Part shown: piece after piece, positions 1-6,744 of the stretch
How positions within the stretch are numbered: position 1 is the first letter of the stretch
Layout: the number at the start of each line of letters is the position of its first letter
Assembly (NCBI GenBank): GCA_021796175.1
Contig: JAJYOM010000055.1
Span: 1 to 9,788, forward strand
Source: Thermoplasmata archaeon
GTDB taxonomy: Archaea; Thermoplasmatota; Thermoplasmata; Sysuiplasmatales; Sysuiplasmataceae
Reading direction: 5' to 3'
DNA: 9,788 nucleotides
Position numbers and translations under genes: made by a program
Notes under the pieces: generated by a model
Told to the model about the DNA's origin: nothing
Databases searched by the model: none
What the model saw: only the letters and a program-made list of their open reading frames with translations

Positions 1-356
1 TCTCATCAGGCGAGAGCATGTATTCCATTCTTCCGAGGCATCTGCCGGATGTGAGTGAGTGCATTTGAGAGGGTGTATGCACTTTCTCCCGAAAACGTTT
101 GCGGTCAAACACAGCAGTTGCCTAATCAAAAATGGCTGTTTTCAACAGGGTGACCAGTTACGCTCTATAGCAGTGGAAAACAGGCCGTTCATCACGCCGA
201 AGGGCATATGCACCAAAGTGAGAATATTTCCCTGTTGGTGCCAGGACTCCTGCTGATTTTTTCCTCTTCAGGTGAAGAGTCAGCCCATCTGGCGCAAAGG
301 ATCACCTTCCAGGCAGTGGAGAATTTCAGGGGGATCGGTATCGGAGAAATTATCAC
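1..356. other. Left-edge stretch without a supported gene
   Basis: I read both strands here and found no ORF with a recognisable domain. Open frames on the plus strand (for example 59-256 and the start of 208-777) have irregular, cysteine-rich or low-information translations, and the longer one runs antisense to mazF. On the minus strand this is the region downstream of mazF; I see no strong hairpin followed by a T-tract that would serve as a terminator. Confidence 0.4.
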
Positions 357-701
357 CTATCCGCTTCGGAAGATCCGGAGGAGAATGCCGATCATCTTCC
401 TGTGGATGTTCGGTTTAACTCTTCCTATGTTCATTCTGACGAGATTCTTGTTCACGCTGAAGACTCTGTCCGTCCTGGCCCTGCTGTCAACAATCAATTT
501 TCCTGTTTCCAGATCCTTCTGGGTGACAAGGATCGAATATTCACGTTCTCGAAGATTCGAAGTCAGGGGTACGGCGATAAAATCGTCTGAGTCGCGATTG
601 TACCCGTCATTGGAAATGACTATCACCGGTCTTACCTTCGAGGCACTGAAGTCAGAAAAAGGAAACGAAAGAAGCACTATGTCTCTTTGCTTCAGGTCCA
701 T
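357..701 (-). CDS. mazF: MazF/PemK-type endoribonuclease toxin
   Basis: A 114-residue toxin of the MazF/PemK family, which cleaves RNA and is neutralised by the antitoxin encoded just upstream. The N-terminus carries the family's DIVLLSFPFSD strand (residues 7-17) and KVRPVIVIS (22-30). Arg24 and Thr47 (in PLTS) sit where the catalytic Arg and Thr lie in characterised MazF proteins. A later segment, VDSRARTDRVFSV (71-83), matches the conserved strand and helix near the C-terminus. Length is normal for the family. The ATG at 701 lies 2 nt after the antitoxin stop, so the two genes are surely co-transcribed and probably translationally coupled; AGGAATGG surrounds the start, with GGAAG further upstream. 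No frameshift or missing motif is visible, so it is probably functional. The family call is strong; RNA target specificity cannot be read from sequence. Confidence 0.92.
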   Translation of the reverse strand: MDLKQRDIVLLSFPFSDFSASKVRPVIVISNDGYNRDSDDFIAVPLTSNLREREYSILVTQKDLETGKLIVDSRARTDRVFSVNKNLVRMNIGRVKPNIHRKMIGILLRIFRSG

Positions 702-703
702 TC

Positions 704-985
704 CTATTCTTCCAGGTAACGATTCCAGACATCTTCACTTCTGGGCGACCACAGTTTCCTCATTGAGGTCTCGCTAATGATCATCAAGTCCGAAAGGTCG
801 TCTTCGAGAAGTTTTATGACACGGCCCGGTTTTTCGATGATCAGCCTGCCGCGATTGTTCAGCAGCAGCAGCTCATCTCCTTTCTGGATTCCCAGCTCCT
901 TGCGCATCTCAACCGGAATCGATATCTGTCCTTTATCGCTGACCTTTATTTTTCGCAGTACAGTTCCTTCACTCACCTGACTCAC
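704..985 (-). CDS. mazE: MazE/AbrB-type antitoxin
   Basis: A 93-residue antitoxin with an N-terminal swapped-hairpin AbrB/MazE/SpoVT DNA-binding domain (about residues 9-52: VSDKGQISIPVEMRKELGI, then KGDELLLLNNRGRLIIE). The C-terminal tail DLSDLMIISE and SEDVWNRYLEE (63-93) looks like the toxin-binding extension of archaeal relatives. It is the first gene of a two-gene operon with mazF, 2 nt apart. The start is GTG at 985; a second GTG at 976 would shorten it by three residues. I prefer 985 because the TATA-like box at 1011-1019 lies about 29 nt upstream, giving a leaderless mRNA starting at or near this codon. The palindrome at 993-1010 lies between box and start, so the antitoxin, alone or with toxin, probably represses its own operon there (inferred). 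Confidence 0.9.
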   Translation of the reverse strand: MSQVSEGTVLRKIKVSDKGQISIPVEMRKELGIQKGDELLLLNNRGRLIIEKPGRVIKLLEDDLSDLMIISETSMRKLWSPRSEDVWNRYLEE

Positions 986-992
986 ACTGCGT

Positions 993-1010
993 GGTAAGAA
1001 CTTTCTTACC
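993..1010 (-). promoter_or_regulatory. Palindromic operator candidate of mazEF
   Basis: GGTAAGAA-ct-TTCTTACC is a perfect inverted repeat with 8-nt arms and a 2-nt centre. It starts 8 nt upstream of the mazE GTG and directly abuts the TATA-like box. A factor bound here would block recruitment or start of RNA polymerase. AbrB-fold antitoxins commonly autoregulate through palindromes, so MazE is the likely ligand; that assignment is inference. Confidence 0.6.
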
Positions 1011-1019
1011 TAAATAGAT
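1011..1019 (-). promoter_or_regulatory. TATA-like box of the mazEF operon
   Basis: On the minus strand this reads ATCTATTTA, an AT-rich archaeal TATA-like element. Its centre is about 29 nt from the GTG at 985, the distance expected if transcription begins at the start codon. No Shine-Dalgarno sequence precedes that GTG, which fits a leaderless message. Confidence 0.5.
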
Positions 1020-1348
1020 TGCCCTGCTCCTGCCGGGGGCTGGAACCCGCACAATGTACCGTCTTTCAGGCAAGGTCGATGCATGTCAAGGGCTTGTAAC
1101 CTGAATTGCCGATACATCCGAAGACAACTGAAACAGCCCCATGAGCGGCACCAGGCACTCCATCGCGAGCACATTCTCCCTACCGCCGTCCTCTTAATCA
1201 CAAGCCTTGCCAGGCGCTGCTTTTCCCTGTACCTGAAACCTGACGCCGATACGCCGACCGTCTTTTACCTGCCCGATTGCGATTGAGAGCACGCCGGGAC
1301 AACACCGTTCGCTGCTCCTCAGCGCCGTAGACGCGAAACAACCGGAGG
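1020..1348. other. Stretch without a supported gene
   Basis: No ORF in either strand has a recognisable domain or a convincing start here. Minus-strand frames (1010-1201, 1194-1481) give arginine-, cysteine- and serine-rich translations typical of non-coding frames. GC-rich runs near 1025-1050 resemble part of a hairpin, but no tRNA fold could be built. Confidence 0.35.
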
Positions 1349-1561
1349 GTGCATTTTCCCACTGGCTCTTCCAACATAGATTTTCACGTGATGAGGCACT
1401 ACCGTGACACAGGTGTATTGTACTTCGAGAAGGAGGACGTGCTGAGGCGCAGCCGGTACGTCCCCTCTGTTGTAGCCGCATTCACACTGGGCGCCGGAAG
1501 AAGGGAGATGTTCTGTGCAGATGATAATCTGTTGAATATAGAAGAGGCGGATGGGCAATAG
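1349..1561 (+). CDS. Small ORF, possibly a decayed gene fragment
   Basis: A 70-codon frame starting at GTG, or 56 codons from the ATG at 1391. I do not recognise the protein. Its second half (RRSRYVPSVVAAFTLG, then EMFCADDNLLNIEE) reads more like real protein than the other frames here, and the ending faintly recalls the last strand and helix of PIN domains (ADxxLL). The proposed catalytic context is absent, so this is only a hint. GGAGG at 1344-1348 is too close to the GTG to act as a ribosome site. A second unrecognised 55-codon ORF (ATG 1551 to stop 1718) overlaps its end in another frame; I cannot tell whether either is expressed. Confidence 0.2.
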   Translation: MHFPTGSSNIDFHVMRHYRDTGVLYFEKEDVLRRSRYVPSVVAAFTLGAGRREMFCADDNLLNIEEADGQ

Positions 1562-1717
1562 CGTTCACAGAAGGAGGATTGCGGCAGGCATCAAAGCGGG
1601 CTCTCTCTTGTCCGTATCAAAGCAGATCGATCGTCCTGTCGCACCTAATGCATCTCTTTCCGGCGAATGTCATGTTCTGAATCAGGCAATCGTATCCTAT
1701 TACAGGGTGACTGGATA

Positions 1718-1833
1718 AACCCCCTGGATCTGCATGTCGTAGGCATAATACAGCGGGTTCAGACCGGTGTCCTCACCTGGACAGACCTTGGATCCGGCAA
1801 AGGGGATTCAGCCTGACGCAGATTCCAGGGGTT
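1718..1833. repeat. 116-bp segment bounded by imperfect inverted repeats
   Basis: The left end AACCCCCTGGATCTGC (1718-1733) and the right end GCAGATTCCAGGGGTT (1818-1833) are inverted copies; aligned over 17 columns they differ only by one extra C on the left and one extra A on the right. The 84 bases between them hold no ORF. The structure resembles a miniature inverted-repeat element or a very small IS derivative, but I see no clear target-site duplication next to the ends, and only one copy lies in this window. It could also form a long stem in RNA. Confidence 0.4.
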
Positions 1834-1969
1834 CATGTAGAAAATTATCGCGATGCCGCCGGATGGATCTGTGAGCAGGAAGGATGAAATTTGCCAACCA
1901 GTTTACACTGAATTCAATTCCCCGGATTTACTATCTATAAATCCCAGCGCTTCCATCCGGCTGACTTAA

Positions 1970-2333
1970 TTTCCGGTCAGCAAGAACCGAGGAACGCGTC
2001 TGAAATATGAGCGACTCGACAAGACGAGAATGTTCGAGACGCAGTTCGGCCTGACCCGTTTGATCCTGTAACGGCTTTACGGGGATCCAACTAATGTCAC
2101 CAGGGACATTGAGGAGGCGATCTTCAATCTGCATCAGATATTCCAATCTATAAGAGAAGCTACTGAGGCCAGCTTCATAAGGCGTGATTTTGATTCTCCA
2201 TACTGGGCATGCATGCTGAGCTCACAGATAAGGAGAAGTACATTGTGAAGAGACTGGATGCGATCCACATCGAATTCTCGAAATTGTGTATTGCAACAGC
2301 GACATCGCTTACCCACTCACAAAAAATCGCGTA
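1970..2333 (+). pseudogene. Broken gene of unknown family
   Basis: One plus-strand frame is open from 1970, is interrupted by TAA at 2069-2071, and then continues in the same frame with plausible protein (RLYGDPTNVTRDIEEAIF, NLHQIFQSIREATEASF) to a TGA near 2246. From about 2219 another frame takes over with ELTDKEKYIVKRLDAIHIEF and ends at TAG 2331-2333. The simplest reading is one gene of about 120 residues, predicted helical, with one nonsense mutation and one frameshift. No ATG precedes 2030; the TATA-like TCTATAAAT at 1933-1941 could have been its promoter. I do not recognise the family. The two halves might instead be unrelated fragments. Confidence 0.4.
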
Positions 2334-2475
2334 GTTCGGATAATGTTATTTCTGCGGATCTCCGCTCAAAGCACATACATTCGTGTTGCGCAATCATCGC
2401 GATCAGCTGCTGGCTAGACCATGATATTGCATTCCGGGACTGTTACTGCTTAAGACGAGGAATAGCCAACCCGCG

Positions 2476-2795
2476 TCAGGAATTGCTCCGCTTCAGGAAA
2501 ACAACGTTGTTCAGTGACTCGAAGTGCGGGTCTCCACTGACTACCTTGGAAGCAGTAAGCAGTGCAGTTGCATATATCACAGAATCGGCTATGGGCCATC
2601 CTCGGATCCTCTTTTTCATCATGAAATCCACCTCTCCTGCCTGAATTGCGATGTCGGAGGTCAGCGGAGAGACTTCGCTGATGGAAGCGATAAATTCGAA
2701 GCTCCTCTTCATCTCATTTTCTCCATAAGCTGAAATTTCCTTGTTCGGCAAGTGGTTCTGGAATCAAAATCCACGATGATATGGCACAATTCCAT
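2476..2795 (-). pseudogene. Decayed VapC-like PIN-domain toxin
   Basis: The frame from TTG 2751 down to TGA 2476 encodes 91 residues that match the C-terminal two thirds of a PIN-domain VapC ribonuclease: PIADSVIYATALLTASKVV carries the third acidic position (Asp56) and SGDPHFESLNNVVFL the fourth (Asp74). The N-terminal part is missing from this frame. A different frame from ATG 2795 gives MELCHIIVDFDSRT, where IIVDFDS resembles the PIN start xIVDTSx with the first catalytic Asp. Between them roughly 30 residues, including the expected catalytic Glu, are lost and the frame is shifted. A TATA-like TATATC at 2825-2830 is about 32 nt upstream of ATG 2795. No antitoxin gene lies next to it. Almost certainly inactive as a nuclease. 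Confidence 0.7.
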
Positions 2796-2817
2796 TGCTT
2801 ATCCTGCAGCGGTTATG

Positions 2818-2837
2818 AGGGGCTGATATACGCCCCT
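2818..2837. other. Short GC-rich hairpin
   Basis: AGGGGC-tgatatac-GCCCCT is a perfect 6-bp stem with an 8-nt loop. It sits 86 nt downstream of the surface-protein stop and just upstream of the vapC relic on the same strand. It may help end the long minus-strand transcript, though the T-tract typical of archaeal terminators is absent. The loop also contains the TATA-like sequence mentioned for the relic. Confidence 0.25.
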
Positions 2838-2881
2838 TCTCCTCCTCTATGGCGGGTCTCGCATAACGCGGAATTCCAACA

Positions 2882-2900
2882 GATGCAGCATCCAGATGCT
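2882..2900. other. Overlapping palindromes after the surface-protein gene
   Basis: GATGC-a-GCATC (2882-2892) overlaps AGCATC-ca-GATGCT (2887-2900), sharing the middle GCATC arm, so two mutually exclusive small hairpins are possible. They start 23 nt past the minus-strand stop at 2923. They could mark the 3' end of that transcript; there is no T-tract, so this is weak. Confidence 0.25.
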
Positions 2901-2922
2901 AGACTGCCTGCTCAAGTTTGAA

Positions 2923-5538
2923 TCATGCGGGAGGTCGCTTCCTTTTTGCAATGAGCAGTGCAGCAATGACAGAGCCCACTGCGAATCCTGCAATAAGTCC
3001 GCCGCCAAGCAGAAGATAACCTGCAACTGAGTTCTGACTCGGGGCTTTGGAGGAGGATGTACCAGAGCTCGAACTGCCTGCCGTTACAGTCACGTTATGA
3101 TAACTTGTTGAAGTGTAGCCTTCCGAATCAGTGACCCTCAGCTCTACCTGATAAGTCCCTTTCGAAGTGTAGGTATGACCTGGCGTCGCATCAGTTGAGT
3201 TTGAGCCGTCACCAAAGCTCCACTGGTACGAGTAAGGCGCGAGTCCGCCGTTTACTGATGCACTGAATGTGGCTGAAGTGTTTGCTGCGAGTGTTGAGAC
3301 GTTGTTTATCACTGCCTGCGGATCCGGGAGGACAAGAACAGTGTATGAAGTCGACGACAGCTGACCGGCCGAATCCGTCACTGTCAGCTTAATGACATAT
3401 GTGCCCGGAGCACTGTATGAGTGAGCGAGAGACTGAGAAGAGGATGTGCTGCCATCTCCCAATGTCCATGAATAAGTCAGCGGAGCGCTTCCGAACTGAG
3501 CTTCTGCAGTCAAAGTTAAGGGTAGCCCTGCATCGACAACGTTACGGCTCGCCAGTATGGTCACATTGGACGGCGGCAGCGAGACATTTACTGTGGCTGT
3601 TGCAGCATAGCTGTTGCCAAGCGAGTCTGTAACCGTCACAGCCACTTTGAAGCTACCCGACGCATTGTAGACATGGAACGGCGAAAGGCCCGTCGCTGTG
3701 GAGCCGTCGCCGAAGACCCAGTGTTCGGTGTATGGCGATTCACCGCCCTTCGGTGTGACAGTGAACTGCACGGGCTGCCCTGCATCCACCGTTGCCGGTG
3801 AATAGGACATTGTTGCGGAAGGCGGCGCATTGACCGTGAGTTGAACTGCTGTGCTGACACTCTCACCGGCCGCATCCGTCACTGTGAGTTTGATATTGAA
3901 TGTTCCGTTGACTGAAGGTGTGCCGCTTATCGAACTCAGGTTCTCAGAGATAAGACCGGCGGGCAATCCCGAATACGAATACGTCAGAGCACCAACGCCG
4001 AAGGATGCAGTGGATGCCACCGTCACGCTGGAACCCTCGTCAATGATGTTTGGTGTGACAGACAGGCTGTTGATGACAGGCGGTATGCCCGCGACTGTAT
4101 AGTTTCCCTGCAGAGTACCATTAACAAGTCCAATCGATGAAAACCACAGGGTGCCCCCCTCGTGTGTGGACTGGGCAGGTATGAAGTTGACGCCGGTCGG
4201 AAATGATTGCGATGGCAGAAGCGCGACCGGATTTGCTGCGGTTGGTGATGTACCATTGACAACCGCGATTGTTTCATTGAAGACAGAGGGTGAATATGTC
4301 TCCCATGACAGGCCGTTTTGGCCTAGATACAAATCGTGATTGTTTGGATCATAAACTAATACGCCGGCAATGTTCGGACCATATATATTCGTGATCGGAG
4401 TAAATATTACCTTTACAGCAGGCATTGAGAAGTTAAGCACGTATGATTGAGAGGAGGCATTGATTACGCCTATACCTTCCGGAAAATAGGATCCTGATGC
4501 GGGATAAGCCGAATATGAGAAATAAACCATACCGTCGAACGGGTCATAAGCAATTCCGCCTGAAACTTCATTAAAAGGCGAAAATGTACCGGGCATTATT
4601 ACCAGGTGCTCTGAATAGTTGCTCATGTTGATCACCATTACGCCAATCTGTTGCCCATTGGCGACAGTAATGGAGCCGGCGATGTATAATGTCGAATAAT
4701 TGGAATTGAAGACCATGCTGGTTGCGAAAAATCCCGCCAGGGAAGGTGGATTTGCGTCTGCCAGGTTGGTAGATGGATCGTAAATGGTGAGATTCGTGAA
4801 TTTCGCGAGTCCAACAGGAGCCGTTGTAAGTATGTATACGAGGTCATTTACAGGGTCGAACAAAGTTGTGGCTGCATAGGAAATAGTGTTTGGACCAAAT
4901 CTTTGAAAGGAAAGGTTGGCAGAAATTGTCCCTGTTGTGGGATTGAATTGCTGTATATACAGGGAGTTATTGGAAGTATTGAACTCCCCCAGAACCACTC
5001 TCCCGTTTGAGCTGTCGTACGCGTCACTGTAAACAGGATATTTTGTTGAAATGATGCTTGAAGAGAGGGTGCCAGAAGACACATTCGCGCTTATGAGACC
5101 AGGAATTAGCGTAAGACCGAGATTTATATTCACCTCACCTGAGTATATCATATCATTCGCCGGATCATATGCCCCCTGGTACGGCACAGGATAGTATGAC
5201 TGGATCCGACCGTAGCTGAGCGTTTCGATTATCTTGCCCGGATCGGATGAAACCTGAGGTTGGAAAACGGATTCAGATTTCACAACTGGACTGTTTGAGA
5301 CCTCAATGTTTGAAGGAACAGCACCGGTCCGAGCGGCTGACCGTGCGACAAATCTTCCAGAGGTCGACCGAGTCGAAGCTGTCTTCGGCATGGCAGCTGA
5401 GTTGAATCCGGAAAAGGCGCCCAACAATATCAAAGCAGCTACTGCGACTACAAGCACCGTGCTTTTTGGCGCACCTGCCATTCTTGCTGAAGAGCATCGC
5501 TCCTCGGAAGACAAAGACCAATGACTAAAGTGGGACAT
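2923..5538 (-). CDS. Secreted membrane-anchored protein with propeller and PKD domains
   Basis: An 871-residue surface protein. A hydrophobic signal segment lies at about residues 27-48. Residues 100-480 hold six similar motifs spaced 50-65 residues apart (YDPANDMIYSG 124, YDSSNGRVVLG 174, FDPVNDLVYIL 227, FNSNYSTLYIA 277, YDPFDGMVYFS 331, YDPNNHDLYLG 396), the pattern of a YVTN/NHL-like beta-propeller. Next come an Ig-like/He_PIG-type domain (487-570, SGLPAGL and SISGTP) and three PKD domains (about 572-653, 655-737, 738-820), each with a W-x-x/F-GDGS core and VTDSxG motif. A serine-rich linker (821-837), a transmembrane helix (about 838-864) and basic AKRKR end the chain, so most of it faces outside. 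Many N-x-S/T sequons suggest glycosylation. It probably acts in cell-surface structure, adhesion or binding; no enzyme motif is seen. The start at 5538 has AGGTGA 4 nt upstream; ATG 5481 (MAGAPKSTV) would give a more compact signal peptide and is a real alternative. Confidence 0.88.
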   Translation of the reverse strand: MSHFSHWSLSSEERCSSARMAGAPKSTVLVVAVAALILLGAFSGFNSAAMPKTASTRSTSGRFVARSAARTGAVPSNIEVSNSPVVKSESVFQPQVSSDPGKIIETLSYGRIQSYYPVPYQGAYDPANDMIYSGEVNINLGLTLIPGLISANVSSGTLSSSIISTKYPVYSDAYDSSNGRVVLGEFNTSNNSLYIQQFNPTTGTISANLSFQRFGPNTISYAATTLFDPVNDLVYILTTAPVGLAKFTNLTIYDPSTNLADANPPSLAGFFATSMVFNSNYSTLYIAGSITVANGQQIGVMVINMSNYSEHLVIMPGTFSPFNEVSGGIAYDPFDGMVYFSYSAYPASGSYFPEGIGVINASSQSYVLNFSMPAVKVIFTPITNIYGPNIAGVLVYDPNNHDLYLGQNGLSWETYSPSVFNETIAVVNGTSPTAANPVALLPSQSFPTGVNFIPAQSTHEGGTLWFSSIGLVNGTLQGNYTVAGIPPVINSLSVTPNIIDEGSSVTVASTASFGVGALTYSYSGLPAGLISENLSSISGTPSVNGTFNIKLTVTDAAGESVSTAVQLTVNAPPSATMSYSPATVDAGQPVQFTVTPKGGESPYTEHWVFGDGSTATGLSPFHVYNASGSFKVAVTVTDSLGNSYAATATVNVSLPPSNVTILASRNVVDAGLPLTLTAEAQFGSAPLTYSWTLGDGSTSSSQSLAHSYSAPGTYVIKLTVTDSAGQLSSTSYTVLVLPDPQAVINNVSTLAANTSATFSASVNGGLAPYSYQWSFGDGSNSTDATPGHTYTSKGTYQVELRVTDSEGYTSTSYHNVTVTAGSSSSGTSSSKAPSQNSVAGYLLLGGGLIAGFAVGSVIAALLIAKRKRPPA

Positions 5539-5542
5539 ACAC

Positions 5543-5557
5543 TCACCTGAGTATTTT
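5543..5557 (-). promoter_or_regulatory. Ribosome site and AT-rich element before the surface-protein gene
   Basis: On the minus strand AGGTGA (5548-5543) precedes ATG 5538 by 4 nt and fits an archaeal Shine-Dalgarno sequence. Directly upstream is AAAAATAC (about 5557-5550), which could be a TATA-like box. If that box is used, the transcript would begin near 5529, inside the longer reading frame, and translation would then have to begin at ATG 5481. The two signals therefore point to different starts and I cannot resolve them. Confidence 0.35.
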
Positions 5558-5621
5558 TGATGGTGGCGATTTCCACAGGCACGATATGTATTAATATCTT
5601 GGCACCGGATAATAGGCGGAA

Positions 5622-6172
5622 GCGGATCGACTCTTCAAGACACAGTTCCTTCACGAGTTTCATGTCGTCTTTTGTCGGCGTTCCCCCACCGACATACAAT
5701 CTGTCCGTGTCTGACAGCATTGAACTCTTAGATGGCCTGAGCATTTCTATTTCCTTCTCCACGCTCTGCTTCCCGCCAGCCGATAGCAGTGGCCAACATG
5801 CGACAGCCCGAACAGATATGTGAAATGGTTGACGACAGCAAGATAAGCGACCAGCGTATCGCTCAGCCTGAAACATAATGGTCCAGAATCATTCAGGACC
5901 TTCATTACCCTGAACGCCTTCTCCACCTCATCCCTATGAAAATATGCCTCGACTTTCTCCTCCGCGTAATTACACGTGTTTGGTCGTGTAACATAGTAAT
6001 CCGCCGCCGGGGGACTGTTCCCTGCTGCCCTTGCCGGATTCGGTGAACAACTCCTGCTTCCCACTGACAACGTGACAGTGCATCCGAGCTCCTCATTTAC
6101 AGACCAAACTTCACGACGACGGGCCTTTTTCCTGCCAGAGAGCCTCCTCTTAAATCTTCTGGAGCCCTTTTT
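5622..6172 (-). pseudogene. Relic of an IS4-superfamily (IS1634-like) transposase
   Basis: The minus-strand frame open from 6172 encodes a transposase C-terminal region: DYYVTRPNTCNYAEEK followed by VEAYFHRDEVEKAFRVMK. The latter contains the exact IS4-superfamily signature Y-(2)-R-(3)-E-(6)-K (codons at about 5944 to 5900), with the catalytic Glu of the DDE triad. The frame continues through a hydrophobic LVAYLAVVNHFTYLFG segment, then the similarity moves to another frame near 5770-5810: QSVEKEIEMLRPSK and PTKDDMKLVKELCLEE, typical of the transposase C-terminus. A TGA at 6173-6175 interrupts the upstream side, where SSKDIRYAMNTAKYA may be more of the same protein. The N-terminal half with the two catalytic Asp residues is gone. 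I could not identify terminal inverted repeats. It lies 84 nt upstream of the surface-protein gene, so an old insertion may have shaped that promoter region. Confidence 0.75.
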
Positions 6173-6245
6173 TCATGTTGCGTACTTAGCGGTGTTCATT
6201 GCATAGCGGATATCCTTCGATGATTTCGACACGGGACGACATTTA

Positions 6246-6473
6246 ATGGCGCAACCTTTAATCCACACTAAAAGTCAGTTGGATGAAACAGGGGAAGGGA
6301 TAGCCCACTTAGTTGGACAGATTATTGACAAAGGACTCGAACTGGTGAAAACGATTGAGACACAATCCGGCCCGGCAGGGCTGCTGACACGCGTATGTCT
6401 CAAAGATCAAAACGATGCTTCAAAGGTGATGGATATCGCAAATATCCATGAGCACGCAGTCTTCTGTCCATGA
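6246..6473 (+). CDS. Small hypothetical protein, first of an overlapping pair
   Basis: A 75-residue ORF starting at ATG. I do not recognise it. The centre (GIAHLVGQIIDKGLELVKTI) is a likely amphipathic helix; the rest has no metal-binding cluster, signal peptide or membrane segment. Its stop codon overlaps the start of the next ORF as ATGA, which argues for translational coupling and for both being real, though such overlaps also occur by chance. There is no clear TATA box at the leaderless distance and no Shine-Dalgarno before ATG 6246. It sits between a transposase relic and a TA module, so it could be a leftover of either. Confidence 0.35.
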   Translation: MAQPLIHTKSQLDETGEGIAHLVGQIIDKGLELVKTIETQSGPAGLLTRVCLKDQNDASKVMDIANIHEHAVFCP

Positions 6474-6613
6474 GAAGGGCAACTGCACTGGACTTGACTG
6501 CCTCTGATTTCGATCTCGACTCGCTGCACAGGCCGCGCAAGCAGAAGCTCACAGAGAAGAAAAAGAATATAGCCCTAAGACTGAATGAAATCCGAAAAGC
6601 ACTTTCAACGTGA
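6470..6613 (+). CDS. 47-residue basic hypothetical protein
   Basis: Starts at ATG 6470, overlapping the previous stop (TGA 6471-6473) in an ATGA arrangement, and ends at TGA 6611. The first half is acidic (DLTASDFDLDSLH), the second lysine-rich and helical (KLTEKKKNIALRLNEIRKAL). The second half aligns well with the end of the broken gene at about 2219-2280 (ELTDKEKYIVKRLDAI), so both may belong to one family of small helical proteins. No function can be assigned; the acidic/basic split is compatible with a small protein- or nucleic-acid-binding role, but that is speculation. Confidence 0.35.
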   Translation: MRRATALDLTASDFDLDSLHRPRKQKLTEKKKNIALRLNEIRKALST

Positions 6614-6744
6614 TATAGCGAGCACGTATCGAACTAGGCTGGCTGTACTGCGTTTGCCCTTGAAAATGTCTGACTTCACATGAAAGAGGACACAGGTCCT
6701 GGCCATCAGTACTTTGCATTGAACGCAAATGCATGGATCAACAT

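Noticed and set aside
208..777. 189-codon plus-strand ORF across the mazEF locus
   Set aside because: It runs antisense to mazF and the end of mazE, both with clear family motifs; its translation is serine/arginine-rich without domain.
1020..1060. Possible tRNA T-arm (minus strand GGTTCCAGCC within a GC-rich run)
   Set aside because: The flanking bases do not form the 5-bp T stem, and no acceptor, D or anticodon arm could be built.
1931..2316. Two minus-strand ORFs (1931-2146 and 2134-2316)
   Set aside because: They overlap the plus-strand broken gene, whose translation is more protein-like on both sides of its stop.
3399..5524. Several ORFs of 60-88 codons within the surface-protein gene on both strands
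   Set aside because: They are out-of-frame readings of a long gene with coherent signal, PKD and anchor domains.
5448..5620. Continuation of the minus-strand transposase-relic frame into the surface-protein gene
   Set aside because: Past about 5622 the translation no longer resembles a transposase and overlaps the start of the surface protein in another frame.
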